A stretch of 64,000 nucleotides of DNA from Roseobacter denitrificans OCh 114 (GTDB lineage: Bacteria; Pseudomonadota; Alphaproteobacteria; Rhodobacterales; Rhodobacteraceae). The notes below the pieces were generated by a model. It worked only from the letters and a program-made list of their open reading frames with translations, had not been told where the DNA came from and made no database searches. The DNA is taken from NCBI RefSeq assembly GCF_000014045.1, contig NC_008209.1:1015001-1079000 (forward strand). Reading direction: 5' to 3'. Of this stretch, positions 17,339 to 25,825 are shown one piece after another (the first letter of the stretch is position 1; the number at the start of each line of letters is the position of its first letter). The position numbers were made by a program, and so were the translations under genes.

Positions 17339-17743
17339 TCATGTATCGGCGCAAAGCACCTCTGCGGTCTGTGCAAAAGCGGCCCAGGCATACCAGAAAC
17401 GCTCGCTGGCCGGGCTGTCGGAAAGTTTGACCTGCTGTAACAACTCGGGCTCCGCGAAAAACCGTGCGCTGCGCTGTTGTTCGGCCTGGGTCAGTGTCAG
17501 GTTCGCCGCCGCCTGAACGCAGCCGCAGCGCGCTTGTGACGCCGTGCGTCGGTTGTGGATGTTGCACGCCGTGCCAATCGGTCCCGTGGCGAAACGCTGA
17601 GCCCCTTCCAACGACACGGGCGTCAGGGTTTTTGGCGCCGGCGTTGCACCACCGCCCCCGCAGGCGGCAAGGCCAAGCATCAGCGCACCCGCAAGGCCAA
17701 GGCGCAGCACGCGCGAGGATGGTTTCGTCCTACAATACATCAT
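17339..17743 (-). CDS. Small lipoprotein, cysteine-rich
   Basis: Exported lipoprotein with lipobox LAAC after a hydrophobic segment. Its C-terminal domain has several cysteines, including a C-G-C pair after a charged stretch (ARCGCVQ), and a final AEVLCAD. Starts at 17743 or 17740 fit the upstream GGGGGC best; an ATG at 17767 would add a charged extension before the signal. Similar roseobacter proteins are often labelled arginine transporter, but I see no transporter feature and regard that name as unsupported. It sits between the acetyltransferase and the porin, on the porin strand. Confidence 0.7.
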   Translation of the reverse strand: MMYCRTKPSSRVLRLGLAGALMLGLAACGGGGATPAPKTLTPVSLEGAQRFATGPIGTACNIHNRRTASQARCGCVQAAANLTLTQAEQQRSARFFAEPELLQQVKLSDSPASERFWYAWAAFAQTAEVLCADT

Positions 17744-17814
17744 AGCCCCCATATGCCGTATCCGCATCGCAGGCGCAATTCATCCGCGCCCGCTGCAGGA
17801 CATGATGCCGAGTT

Positions 17815-18900
17815 TCAGAATTTCCAGCGCGCGCCGACTGCCATTGCATCAATGTCATCGAAATCCGTGCCCGAGGCGTCAAATTCATGGGTGCGGTAAA
17901 TGGCATAAAGCTCAAGGTTATAGGCATCGACCTTTTGAACCGCGGCGATCCCCACGGATGAACTGTCTGATCCGTCGATTGCGTAATCATTGCCCTCGAA
18001 CAGATCCAGCGACAACGCCGTGGTGCCAAGGGCAAACCAATCCTGCTGATACCCCAGTTTGGCGTAGATATACTCGGCATCGCCTTCCTGCTCGGCCCCT
18101 GCCGACAGGGCAAGGCTGACGCCCGTGGGCTTGTGCAGGAGGGCGAACGAGCCGACCAACAGTTCTTCGCCGCCGCTGATCCACTCGTACCCGAGGCGGC
18201 CATCCACTTTCATGTCGCCATAGTCAGCCGTGTATTTGGCCGCAACATCGTAGTATTCACTGTCGTTGTCGCGATCCAGAACCTCTTCACCCCCCGAGAT
18301 GCTAAAGACGAAGTTGTTCCACGAGGGCGTGTCATAGCGCAGCCGGAAGCGGCGCGAGCCGTCAAAGGATTTGAACGTGTCGCCAATGGCGATGCCCGAC
18401 AGCGCGCCGCCGTCGGGCCGGTACTGAAAGCTGCCTGCAAGGTCTGAAATGCCGGAATAGGCAATGACCGAGGTGCCTGAAAAATCCGCCTCCGCCACGC
18501 CGTCCGACGCGGTGCTGCCCTGCCCGAAACTGAGCGTTCCCAAGCCCGGCGTGGCATAGATCAATTCGAGCTTACGCAGATCCGTGCGCGCGATGTCGAG
18601 GTCGAGATCGTTGTCATCCATGGTCGCAGAACTCGACCCGGCGAACCCAAGCGCGGTTTCAAAGTGGAACTTGACCGTGGAACCGCCCGCAAGATTGTTC
18701 GAGTAAATCGCGCCCACGCGGGTGTTGGAATTGTCGTTGTCGGTAAAGAACGTCTCATCCTCCGTCCCGTCATCGACGCTGAAGACACCAAAGTTAAGCT
18801 GCCCATAGAAATCAAACGTCGGGTCCGCGGCGGCAATATGCGGCGCACCCAAGGCAAGGGCAGACACAAGGCCAAGACGGGAAGGGAGGGAGACTGTCAT
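17815..18900 (-). CDS. Outer-membrane porin (Porin_4-like)
   Basis: This 361-residue outer-membrane beta-barrel has a signal peptide of about 24 residues, then FDFYGQLNFGVF, the typical first strand of Gram-negative porins. Alternating aromatic strands with acidic loops follow, and it ends in RWKF, with the terminal phenylalanine used by the BAM machinery. The start was set at 18900 because it begins the signal peptide; the frame is open for 64 more codons upstream without export features. Loops are rich in Asp and Asn, suggesting cation selectivity or calcium binding. Specificity is not readable. Confidence 0.88.
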   Translation of the reverse strand: MTVSLPSRLGLVSALALGAPHIAAADPTFDFYGQLNFGVFSVDDGTEDETFFTDNDNSNTRVGAIYSNNLAGGSTVKFHFETALGFAGSSSATMDDNDLDLDIARTDLRKLELIYATPGLGTLSFGQGSTASDGVAEADFSGTSVIAYSGISDLAGSFQYRPDGGALSGIAIGDTFKSFDGSRRFRLRYDTPSWNNFVFSISGGEEVLDRDNDSEYYDVAAKYTADYGDMKVDGRLGYEWISGGEELLVGSFALLHKPTGVSLALSAGAEQEGDAEYIYAKLGYQQDWFALGTTALSLDLFEGNDYAIDGSDSSSVGIAAVQKVDAYNLELYAIYRTHEFDASGTDFDDIDAMAVGARWKF

Positions 18901-19090
18901 GATGTTCAGACCTTTCAGAAACGAAATTCGGAGCCGCTCTGAAACAACCCTACCGCGAAAAACGCGACACGTAAAAGCAAAGCTGCCCACGGGCATTAGG
19001 TTTTTTCGACTTGGGTTGGGGCGGAGGTACTGAACAAGTTGCGCCGCGTTTGGCAATCTGTAGGGTGGTCTCAAAATGAGGGCGCAGCAC

Positions 19091-19384
19091 ATGGCAAATC
19101 ATCTCTATTACGGCGATAATCTGGCGGTGCTGCGTGACAGCATCGCGGATGAAAGCGTCGATCTGATTTACGTTGATCCGCCGTTTAACTCGAACGCCAG
19201 CTACAACGTGCTGTTTAAGGGGCCATCGGGAAATTCATCTGCCGCGCAGATCGAAGCCTTTGATGACACGTGGTCATGGGGCGACGAGGCGGAGGCCGCC
19301 TTTGGCGAAGTGCTGCGCTCGGGCAATGTGGCGGCGGCAGAGATGCAGCGTGCGATGTCTCAAGCCTTTGTCGAAACGCTGTGA
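19091..19384 (+). pseudogene. Truncated site-specific DNA methyltransferase (N-terminal remnant)
   Basis: This 97-codon frame begins like a full-length adenine methyltransferase of the type III/Mod-like class: NHLYYGDNLAVLRDSIADESVDLIYVDPPFNSNASYNVLFK, with catalytic motif DPPF at about residues 31-34. It then stops at 19384 after a divergent tail (AMSQAFVETL). Family members are several hundred residues long; the SAM-binding motif and target region that should follow are absent downstream. The break lies immediately before the restriction-modification genes, whose insertion or accompanying deletion probably removed the rest. No activity is expected. Confidence 0.8.
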
Positions 19385-19398
19385 CTCCTTTTGAACCT

Positions 19399-20049
19399 TT
19401 ATCCAGTCTCGGCTTTGCGTAATGGCACTACGTTTGCTTGGGAGTGATTTACATAAGTATTCCAAGTGGGCACATAATGATCGGACTGATTACCCCAGAC
19501 AGTCCACCCAGCGCGAGGACCCCTTGCAAAGAGTTCCAGCCGGTTTCCGAAACTACAGTCTTCAATCAACTTGTATTGTTCGTCGGGCTTTCTGCTATGT
19601 TCTCGTTTTTGCGTTGAAATTATATTCTCTTGTGATCTGCCAGGTGCCAGTGTTCGCGCATTTTTGCCACGAACGCCAAACAGTAAAATTTCGGTGACAT
19701 TTCTGAAGTAGAACCCAACGCCACGGCGATCAGGACCTCCATCCTTGCGAATTTTGTACCAAATAATATTGCTCTTATACTTGAAGCCCCAGTGTTCCAT
19801 TACTTTGAGCCCCTCAGGCAAAAGCGCATTCGGTACCCACAAATACAAATGCGCGGGATCTCCTGCTATTGCCTCAACCGGCAGGTCACAAATATCGTCC
19901 AAAGACATCGTCGGATATCGGGCTAGGCGCTTATGCTCTGGGGCCATCTTTCCAGTCCGGTTTTGAAACTGCCACGGAGGATCGGCCAGAATTGTCTGAA
20001 ACTTACTGCTTCCCAATTCTTTCAGCATGTCATCGGCCGCATTCGTCAT
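19399..20049 (-). CDS. MT-A70-type adenine-N6 DNA methyltransferase of a type II R-M system
   Basis: This 216-residue methyltransferase has DPPW at 23-26 and the MT-A70 landmarks LADPPWQFQNRTG, HLYLWVPNALLPEG and GFKYKSNIIWYKI. It would transfer a methyl group to N6 of adenine in the site cut by its partner. Its ATG shares a base with the stop of the endonuclease gene (TAATG), giving coupled translation after the endonuclease. Base use is noticeably AT-richer than the flanking genes, which suggests horizontal acquisition. The recognition sequence is not readable but would match the partner (RGATCY for the BstYI relative). Confidence 0.85.
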   Translation of the reverse strand: MTNAADDMLKELGSSKFQTILADPPWQFQNRTGKMAPEHKRLARYPTMSLDDICDLPVEAIAGDPAHLYLWVPNALLPEGLKVMEHWGFKYKSNIIWYKIRKDGGPDRRGVGFYFRNVTEILLFGVRGKNARTLAPGRSQENIISTQKREHSRKPDEQYKLIEDCSFGNRLELFARGPRAGWTVWGNQSDHYVPTWNTYVNHSQANVVPLRKAETG

Positions 20050-20729
20050 TATTCATTCTCCCTGTACAGGCTGGGTTTGATGCCAAAAGTTAAAATCGGG
20101 CATCCACCGGCCCCACCACCTTCGATCCGTGGTACGAGCTTCGACATATGTGTCGTCGAATTTCCATACGAGGAACCTCGCCCAAGTTTCTTAAAAATAT
20201 CTTGAAGTTCGTCTGATCGGGTAATCAGTACACCGACACTTACAGTACGCAAGGCATGCAACAACCTGAAATTATTCAGGTCCCGATCATAGAACGGGTC
20301 CTTGTTGTTCCACTCAATTTCTACGGCAACGCCGTTTTTGAACATGTCGATCTTGTGTGTGGGAGTTTCTGTCTCGACATTGTCAACGACAATTTTGGTA
20401 TCAAAACGCGTTTCTTTCCATCCGCGATTTTCTAAAAATTCGTCTATGCTTGCCGCAAGTTGTGATTTGTTTTTTCCGCCGACAGTAATGTGCGATTTCT
20501 TCAGTCGGAAATCCGTCAATACGTCCATTAAGTCACGCCATTCGTCGGGGTGGTCGCCAAAAAGCACAGCACTGGCATGATGCCATTCCCCGCAATAGTA
20601 ATTTTCCCTGACAAAATCCGGGAGACGGTCATACAACATCTTGTATCGTTCTCGTTTTGGTCCTGCTGATGCTAGCGCATCGTGACCATTCTTGCAATCA
20701 CGTTCTATCAGTACAGCCCCGTTGCGCAT
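20049..20729 (-). CDS. BglII/BstYI-family type II restriction endonuclease
   Basis: This 226-residue endonuclease has an active-site region with D128, then E137 and E139 (HKIDMFKNGVAVEIEWNNKD), followed by DRDLNNFRLLHALR and VGVLITRSDEL, as in the BglII/BstYI family. BstYI cuts RGATCY and BglII cuts AGATCT; the exact site is unknown here. The ATG at 20729 was chosen with AAGGTGG upstream; an in-frame TTG at 20750 would add seven residues. The gene is AT-rich compared with lepA next door and is coupled to the methyltransferase gene by a 1-base overlap. Together they form a complete type II restriction-modification unit inserted between a methyltransferase remnant and lepA. Confidence 0.85.
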   Translation of the reverse strand: MRNGAVLIERDCKNGHDALASAGPKRERYKMLYDRLPDFVRENYYCGEWHHASAVLFGDHPDEWRDLMDVLTDFRLKKSHITVGGKNKSQLAASIDEFLENRGWKETRFDTKIVVDNVETETPTHKIDMFKNGVAVEIEWNNKDPFYDRDLNNFRLLHALRTVSVGVLITRSDELQDIFKKLGRGSSYGNSTTHMSKLVPRIEGGGAGGCPILTFGIKPSLYRENE

Positions 20730-20771
20730 CCACCTTGACCGCCCCCCCAAACCACACCATATCCCATTACC

Positions 20772-22571
20772 ATGACACCGCTTTCACATATCCGCAATTT
20801 CTCCATCGTGGCGCATATTGACCACGGGAAATCCACGCTGGCCGACAGGCTCATTCAGTCCACCAATACAGTGGCGGATCGGGATATGAAGGAGCAGATG
20901 CTCGACAGCATGGACATCGAGCGCGAGCGCGGCATCACCATCAAGGCGCAGACCGTGCGGATCAATTACACCGCGCAGAATGGCGAGGAATATGTCCTCA
21001 ACCTGATCGACACGCCGGGGCATGTGGATTTCGCTTATGAGGTCAGCCGCTCCATGCGCGCGGTCGAGGGATCGCTGCTGGTCGTGGACAGCACCCAGGG
21101 CGTCGAGGCGCAGACGCTGGCCAACGTCTATCACGCCATTGACGCCGATCATGAAATCGTGCCGGTGCTCAACAAGATCGACCTGCCTGCGTCCGATTGT
21201 GACCGTGTCGCCGAACAGATCGAAGACGTGATCGGCATCGATGCCTCCGGTGCAATTCAGGTCTCTGCCAAGACCGGGCAGGGCATCATGGAAACGCTGG
21301 AAAGCATCGTGCAGAACCTGCCCGCGCCCAAGGGGGACCGTGACGCGCCACTCAAGGCGATGCTGGTGGATTCGTGGTATGACAGTTACCTCGGGGTGAT
21401 CGTTCTGGTGCGCATCATGGACGGCGTGCTGAAAAAGGGCGACCGCATCCGCATGCTGTCCAACAACTCGACCCATAACGTGGACCGGATCGGCGTCTTC
21501 CGCCCCGAGATGACGGCCATCGACGAACTGGGCCCGGGCGAGATCGGTTTCCTGACCGCGTCCATCAAGCAGGTGCGCGACACCCGTGTGGGCGACACCA
21601 TTACGCATGAGAAAAAAGGCACCGAGGTCGCGCTGCCGGGGTTCAAGCCCTCGCAGCCTGTGGTGTTCTGCGGTCTGTTCCCGGTGGACAGCTCCGAGTT
21701 CGAGGAGTTGCGCGACAGTATCGAGAAACTGGCGCTGAATGATGCGTCCTTTTCCTATGAGATGGAGACATCCGCCGCCCTTGGGTTCGGGTTCCGCTGT
21801 GGCTTTCTGGGGTTGTTGCACCTCGAAGTCATCCGCGACCGGATCGAACGTGAATATGACATCGAACTGATCACCACCGCGCCCTCGGTCATCTACCATG
21901 TGTATATGAAAGACGGCGCGATGATCGAATTGCACAACCCCGCCGACATGCCCGACCTGACGCTGGTTGATCATCTGGAGGAGCCGCGGATCAAGGCGAC
22001 GATCCTTGTACCCGACGACTACCTCGGCGATGTGCTGAAGCTGTGTCAGGACCGGCGCGGCATCCAGCAGGACCTGACCTATGCGGGCAGCCGCGCGATG
22101 GTGGTCTATGATCTGCCGCTCAACGAGGTGGTGTTTGATTTTTATGACCGCCTGAAATCGGTGACCAAGGGCTATGCGTCCTTTGACTATGCGATGATCG
22201 GCTATCGCACGGATAACCTTGTGAAAATGTCGATCCTTGTGAACGACGAACCGGTCGATGCGCTCTCCATCATGGTGCACCGCGAACGGGCCGAGGGGCG
22301 GGGCCGCGCGATGGTCGAAAAGCTCAAGGACCTGATCCCGCGCCACATGTTCAAAATCCCGATTCAGGCGGCGATTGGCGGCAAAGTCATCGCCCGCGAG
22401 ACGCTGAGTGCCATGCGCAAAGACGTGACCGCCAAATGCTATGGTGGGGATGCGACGCGCAAACGCAAGCTGCTGGACAAGCAAAAGGCGGGGAAGAAGA
22501 AAATGCGGCAGTTTGGGAAAGTGGATATTCCACAGGAAGCGTTTATCAGTGCTCTCAAGATGGACGGCTAA
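20772..22571 (+). CDS. lepA: Elongation factor 4 LepA
   Basis: This is a 599-residue translational GTPase. G1 is AHIDHGKST, the switch II motif is DTPGHVDF and G4 is NKIDLPAS; LepA-specific C-terminal parts ([44 protein letters not shown]) are complete. EF4 acts on stalled or back-translocating ribosomes. The ATG begins 22 bases after the possible TTG start of the endonuclease on the other strand, so the lepA promoter must lie within or overlap the restriction gene region, which may alter its expression compared with relatives. Confidence 0.98.
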   Translation: MTPLSHIRNFSIVAHIDHGKSTLADRLIQSTNTVADRDMKEQMLDSMDIERERGITIKAQTVRINYTAQNGEEYVLNLIDTPGHVDFAYEVSRSMRAVEGSLLVVDSTQGVEAQTLANVYHAIDADHEIVPVLNKIDLPASDCDRVAEQIEDVIGIDASGAIQVSAKTGQGIMETLESIVQNLPAPKGDRDAPLKAMLVDSWYDSYLGVIVLVRIMDGVLKKGDRIRMLSNNSTHNVDRIGVFRPEMTAIDELGPGEIGFLTASIKQVRDTRVGDTITHEKKGTEVALPGFKPSQPVVFCGLFPVDSSEFEELRDSIEKLALNDASFSYEMETSAALGFGFRCGFLGLLHLEVIRDRIEREYDIELITTAPSVIYHVYMKDGAMIELHNPADMPDLTLVDHLEEPRIKATILVPDDYLGDVLKLCQDRRGIQQDLTYAGSRAMVVYDLPLNEVVFDFYDRLKSVTKGYASFDYAMIGYRTDNLVKMSILVNDEPVDALSIMVHRERAEGRGRAMVEKLKDLIPRHMFKIPIQAAIGGKVIARETLSAMRKDVTAKCYGGDATRKRKLLDKQKAGKKKMRQFGKVDIPQEAFISALKMDG

Positions 22572-22677
22572 AGCCGTCTATCTTGCGCGCTGATAAACGA
22601 CGGTGGGTGGCAGCGTTTTGCGTAGCAGGGCGCGTACCCGCACGGTGGCGTTGGGGTGAAAGGCACGGACAATTTAG

Positions 22678-23313
22678 ATGACTAAGCTCACGCATACTTT
22701 TGCCAGAATTGGTACAGGTTTTGCCGCGATCGGGGCATTGTGTTGGCTACTTTGGCCATCAGACTTTAAGTCCGTTTATTCCAACCCAGAAGCAATTTTC
22801 GTCTTTTCCGTTACGCTGATAACTTGGGTTTTTACGGAGTTCAAAGATAGTGAGGAAGTGCAACTTCGGCAAGCAACTACGAATGACATCAGAATTGCTC
22901 GAACCTTGATTAAGCTTCATGCAAACAATTTTCGCTCCTTACTCTGCGAAACTGATTTGTTTCAGTATGTCCCCTCCAGCCATTATTATGATCTCAGTGA
23001 GTTATGTCATCGTTACGAACGAGGCGCTTTTGAATTCCAGAATGGCGAACTCAACGAAAAGTTGGCAGTTTTTGTCGATGATCTGAAAAAACTTGGTCTT
23101 TTTGTTGCACAACATACTGCACCTGAAAGAATTGGTGGTGAACTCATGACTGGTTTCAAACCCTACGAGATTGTGTGTCAGGAACGTTACGATGAATTGC
23201 TTCGGCTTTCGCAGCAGGCGAACGACATGGCAACAACTGCGTGGGAACGGTTGGACAGCTTGATATCGACGATGAAGGTTCGGATTCCTGAGGCATGGTA
23301 TGAGGAAATCTGA
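22678..23313 (+). CDS. Unknown two-helix membrane protein, AT-rich
   Basis: I do not recognise this 211-residue protein. Two hydrophobic helices near the N-terminus (about 8-27 and 37-55) form a membrane hairpin, and the remaining 155 residues are charged, helical and probably cytoplasmic (EFKDSEEVQLRQATTNDIRIARTLIKLH, then QQANDMATTAWERLDSL). Base composition is clearly lower in GC than lepA and the genes to its right, similar to the restriction genes, suggesting the same acquired segment around lepA. A link to phage defence or stress is possible but unsupported by motif. Confidence 0.6.
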   Translation: MTKLTHTFARIGTGFAAIGALCWLLWPSDFKSVYSNPEAIFVFSVTLITWVFTEFKDSEEVQLRQATTNDIRIARTLIKLHANNFRSLLCETDLFQYVPSSHYYDLSELCHRYERGAFEFQNGELNEKLAVFVDDLKKLGLFVAQHTAPERIGGELMTGFKPYEIVCQERYDELLRLSQQANDMATTAWERLDSLISTMKVRIPEAWYEEI

Positions 23314-23422
23314 TTGTTTGGGAAGCAATTTCTCAAACGTATGGAAAAGGCCAAAAGATAGAACCAATGCCAATCCTATGGATTTATGGCACCTGATCCC
23401 GGTGCTGCGCTCGTTAAAACCT

Positions 23423-23445
23423 GAAACTGTCCACTGGACGGTTTC
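23423..23445. promoter_or_regulatory. 23-bp palindrome, possible operator
   Basis: GAAAC-T-GTCCA-C-TGGAC-G-GTTTC is symmetric at all but one pair of positions around a single central base. The spacer is too short for an RNA hairpin, so a protein-binding site is more likely. The protein is unknown. Confidence 0.35.
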
Positions 23446-23573
23446 CTGGACGGGTGTCACGCAACCCCACGGGGCGGGTGCGACGCATTCCTAGAAGCAC
23501 GCCGCAGGTTGCACCCGAACACAAGACAGCTTGGTCGCAGTTTCAAAAACCACCCGACTCCGACACATCAACC

Positions 23574-23587
23574 TTGACTCATATCAA
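23574..23587. promoter_or_regulatory. FNR/Dnr-type binding site
   Basis: TTGAC-TCAT-ATCAA matches the FNR-family consensus TTGAY-N4-RTCAA in both half sites. It is centred 66 bases upstream of the small-protein ATG at 23647, so a start about 41 bases downstream of the centre would leave a leader of roughly 25 bases, as in class II activation. Roseobacters use such boxes for low-oxygen control by FnrL or Dnr. Confidence 0.6.
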
Positions 23588-23646
23588 GGCAAACACCCGG
23601 CACCTGCGTTAGTCTCGATGCGAGTTTATCACAGGAGGCACCCTCG

Positions 23647-23826
23647 ATGTTACGCATTGCTCTCATTCTTTATTCCATCGTCGCAACCACTTTCGCGGGG
23701 ACGGCTGTGATTGCTGTGTTGACCACGGGCCTTACCGGCACGATGCCGATTGTCGTGGCGGCGGTTGCGGGCGCGGTTCTGGCGGCGCCGGCCTCCTATA
23801 TTCTGGCGGGTAAAATCACAGGGTAG
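23647..23826 (+). CDS. Small two-helix membrane protein (59 residues)
   Basis: A 59-codon frame follows a strong AGGAGG. It encodes two hydrophobic helices (about 3-25 and 33-55) separated by a TTGLTGTMP turn and ends in a short basic tail, so it should be an inner-membrane hairpin. Similar small proteins in Rhodobacteraceae are often mislabelled CTP synthetase; nothing here supports that. The FNR-like box upstream and the TraR/DksA gene 60 bases downstream suggest an oxygen-responsive unit. Confidence 0.7.
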   Translation: MLRIALILYSIVATTFAGTAVIAVLTTGLTGTMPIVVAAVAGAVLAAPASYILAGKITG

Positions 23827-23886
23827 CCTGCCCGCGCACAAAACGATGCGCCGCGTGTTGCGCGCGGATCACGAAAGGGGGTTTTC

Positions 23887-24201
23887 ATGGATGTTCAGTT
23901 TCACAAACAGACACTTTTGAGCCGCCGTGCGTCTCTCGTGGGGGATTTGTCCGACATCGAACAGGCGCTGGATGCGCCCATGCCGCAAGACTGGGAAGAC
24001 CGCGCCACTGAACGTCAGGGCGATGAAGTTCTCGAAGCCATGGGGCAGGTCGAAATCGCCGAACTCCGGCGCATTGACGCCGCGCTGAGCCGCATCGAGG
24101 ACGGCACCTATGGCACATGTCTGTCCTGCGGCGACCGGATTTCCGACGCGCGCCTGATGGCCGTGCCGGATGCGGCGCTCTGCCGGAACTGCGCGAAATA
24201 G
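23887..24201 (+). CDS. TraR/DksA-type zinc-finger protein
   Basis: This 104-residue cytoplasmic protein has an N-terminal coiled-coil region (about 5-72) followed by a four-cysteine zinc finger, C78-x2-C81-x17-C99-x2-C102 (CLSCG and CRNC). It resembles short DksA paralogues that bind the RNA polymerase secondary channel. The coiled-coil tip of classical DksA carries a D-x-x-D-x-A motif; here QDWEDRATE is in the corresponding region. It lies downstream of the small membrane protein and its FNR-like box, so low-oxygen expression is plausible. Confidence 0.88.
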   Translation: MDVQFHKQTLLSRRASLVGDLSDIEQALDAPMPQDWEDRATERQGDEVLEAMGQVEIAELRRIDAALSRIEDGTYGTCLSCGDRISDARLMAVPDAALCRNCAK

Positions 24202-24243
24202 CAGCGCGCGCCGCAGGTAAAACTCCGGCGCGACGAGGTGTTC

Positions 24244-24360
24244 TTAGATCGCTTCGTCGAGCGCTTCGCCCGCGTTTTGTACGTCGCGGCCAAGGCCTTT
24301 GGTGGTCTCGCAGGCGGCAAGTGTCAGGATGAGGCTCAGTACAACAGCAACTCTGATCAT
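24244..24360 (-). CDS. Entericidin-like micro-lipoprotein (38 residues)
   Basis: A 38-codon frame encodes a signal peptide with lipobox (LTLAAC, lipidated Cys17), then ETTKGLGRDVQNAGEALDEAI. This matches entericidin A/B peptides, which combine a C-x-T-x-x-G-x-G-x-D core with a Q-x-x-G-x-A helix. AAAAAGGAC lies 6 bases before the ATG. In enterobacteria entericidins are small outer-membrane-associated lipoproteins that act as a toxin/antidote pair in stationary phase; here only one copy is present and the role is unproven. Confidence 0.75.
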   Translation of the reverse strand: MIRVAVVLSLILTLAACETTKGLGRDVQNAGEALDEAI

Positions 24361-24429
24361 GGGGAAGTCCTTTTTGAATTCGTCATCAATGAACCCTCTA
24401 TAGCCTATCGCGAATCGGGTTCACGCGAA

Positions 24430-24458
24430 AAAGTGATCTCCGCAGCGCTTTCTGCGGA
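24430..24458 (-). terminator. Probable terminator of the glycan operon
   Basis: TCCGCAG and CTGCGGA form a 7-bp stem with a 6-base loop about 130 bases past the operon's last stop. On the minus strand a run of five T follows within seven bases. It also separates the operon from the entericidin-like gene on the same strand. Confidence 0.45.
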
Positions 24459-24586
24459 AATTTTCCCATGGGGTCAGGAAATCACGCCATCCACCGCTTC
24501 GGGACTTTCATTCAACTGTTCCAGTGCCTCCGGATCGGCGTCCGGATTGTGATCCGCGAAAGGTCAATAACAGGTATGCGCCGGTA

Positions 24587-25066
24587 TCAGGGCGCGCGGT
24601 AAAACAGGTATCGTTCCGGGTCAATGGTGTCCGGTCCGCTGATCTGTGTCAGTCCGACCAGCGGTTGCTGGCTGACCACTAATCCGCCCGGCACCATCAG
24701 TGCTGCGATCAGGGGCGAGAGCCGCGCGCCCTCCGCCACATCCAGATCCTTGACGCCAAAGCCGAAATCATAGTGTGCCAGGGCGCATTTTGCATCCGTC
24801 TTTGCAAGGGTGGCGAGCATATCATCCGCTTCGCCCTGCAGGAAGTTTTCCGCAGGGGGTACGCAGGACGGATGCGGTTGCAGCACCCGGTCAATCACCC
24901 AGATGCGCCGCTCGGGCAGGACCTCGCGCAGGTGATCATAGGTGCGACCGTTGCCCAAGCCCAGTTCCAGCACATCGCCGTCAATGCCCTGCACCTGCTC
25001 AGCGGCCCAGTTCAGACCGTCGATCTGTGCGCTTAGACGGCGGCGCATGGAGTCCAGTCGGCTCAT
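24587..25066 (-). CDS. SAM-dependent methyltransferase-like protein of the glycan operon
   Basis: This 159-residue protein starts MSRLDSMRRRLSAQ, followed by the SAM-binding loop VLELGLGNGRTYDHL (about 33-47), an acidic strand end (WVIDR) and an ALAHYDFG strand. It lacks a recognised acceptor-binding domain, so the target is unknown. It is the last gene of the seven-gene operon, overlapping the deacetylase gene by 4 bases. A close paralogue sits at 41044-41529 (same MSRLD start and ELGLGNGRTY loop), outside any glycan context. Confidence 0.8.
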   Translation of the reverse strand: MSRLDSMRRRLSAQIDGLNWAAEQVQGIDGDVLELGLGNGRTYDHLREVLPERRIWVIDRVLQPHPSCVPPAENFLQGEADDMLATLAKTDAKCALAHYDFGFGVKDLDVAEGARLSPLIAALMVPGGLVVSQQPLVGLTQISGPDTIDPERYLFYRAP

Positions 25067-25825
25067 CTGTGTTTCTCCAGCAAGGGGGCAATGGGTTGTG
25101 GCAGCGCGCCACCATCCAAAAGTTCAGATAAAAACTGCTGGGTGAAGTCCCACACATCCGCAGTATGCACAAGATGATGCGTCAGGTAACCCAAGGGTTC
25201 AAACGCATCTGTCTGCCCATCCGCGCGCGCGGCAAGCATTTCAACCGTTTGTGCCACGAGCGTTGCGGGGTCCGTGAGGCCGCGCGTGCCGCGCCAGTTG
25301 ATGGGATCAATATGGGTGTTGATCTGCATCAGGCCATCGGCGGCATAGGTGGTTTGCCGTGGCGTAAAGGTCGACAGGCCGGCATAGCCTGCATCGGCAA
25401 GTGGCGCGAGGTAGGATTGGTCAATCCGGTTCCACGGTGGCACAAAGACAGCCACCAGCCCGGTCCCAAAAAGCCGCCGCATCTGATCAAGCCCGCGATG
25501 GAGTTCGGCGATGGCCCCGCTGCGCGCTGCGCCGAATTCCGCTTTTTTCTGGCCGCTCGGGGCATGGTTCTTGTGCTGCCAGCCATGAACGATCGGCACG
25601 AGGTGATCCGACCCTTTGACATGTTGCGCCAGTGACGCGTCGGCCAATGCCGGGATGACCGCAAGATGCACGGGCACGTCCAGCCCGTCAGCGGTATTTT
25701 CAAGTTGATCCAGCGCCGCAGTTGGTTTCGTAGCGATCATCATCGCGCCACCAGAAGCGCAGGGCCATGCCATTGGCCCTGTGGCGCGCCAATTCACGGC
25801 GCAGCGGGGTCCAGTCAACCTGCAT
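25063..25825 (-). pseudogene. Polysaccharide deacetylase family gene with a one-base frameshift
   Basis: Read from the ATG at 25825 the frame gives VDWTPLRRELARHR and then LRFWWRDDD, the family's metal-binding start. It then runs into a stop within 12 codons. From the next base frame the sequence continues perfectly as ATKPTAALDQLENT, PVHLAVIPALAD, VPIVHGWQHKNHAPSGQKKAEFG and a normal C-terminus to 25063. Removing the single G at 25735 (plus strand) restores one frame of about 253 residues. A product from the second frame alone (TTG at 25818) would lack the DDD metal site. Either the gene is inactive or this is a sequencing error. It overlaps the upstream glycosyltransferase by 11 bases and the methyltransferase by 4. 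Confidence 0.8.

Larger units (their letters stand above)
23314..23646. other. Intergenic region with a palindrome and an FNR-like box
   Basis: No gene was found in these 333 bases. They hold the 23-bp dyad at 23423-23445, the FNR-like site at 23574-23587 and, just before the small ORF, the ribosome binding site AGGAGG. The two sites are entered separately. Confidence 0.5.

Noticed and set aside
17339..17767. Arginine transporter label for the small lipoprotein
   Set aside because: It has one lipidated N-terminus and a short soluble domain, no transporter fold.
20784..22484. Long open frame (566 codons) antisense to lepA
   Set aside because: It mirrors the conserved lepA frame; its translation is rich in His, Arg and Gln and matches no family. 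Such shadows are common in GC-rich genes.
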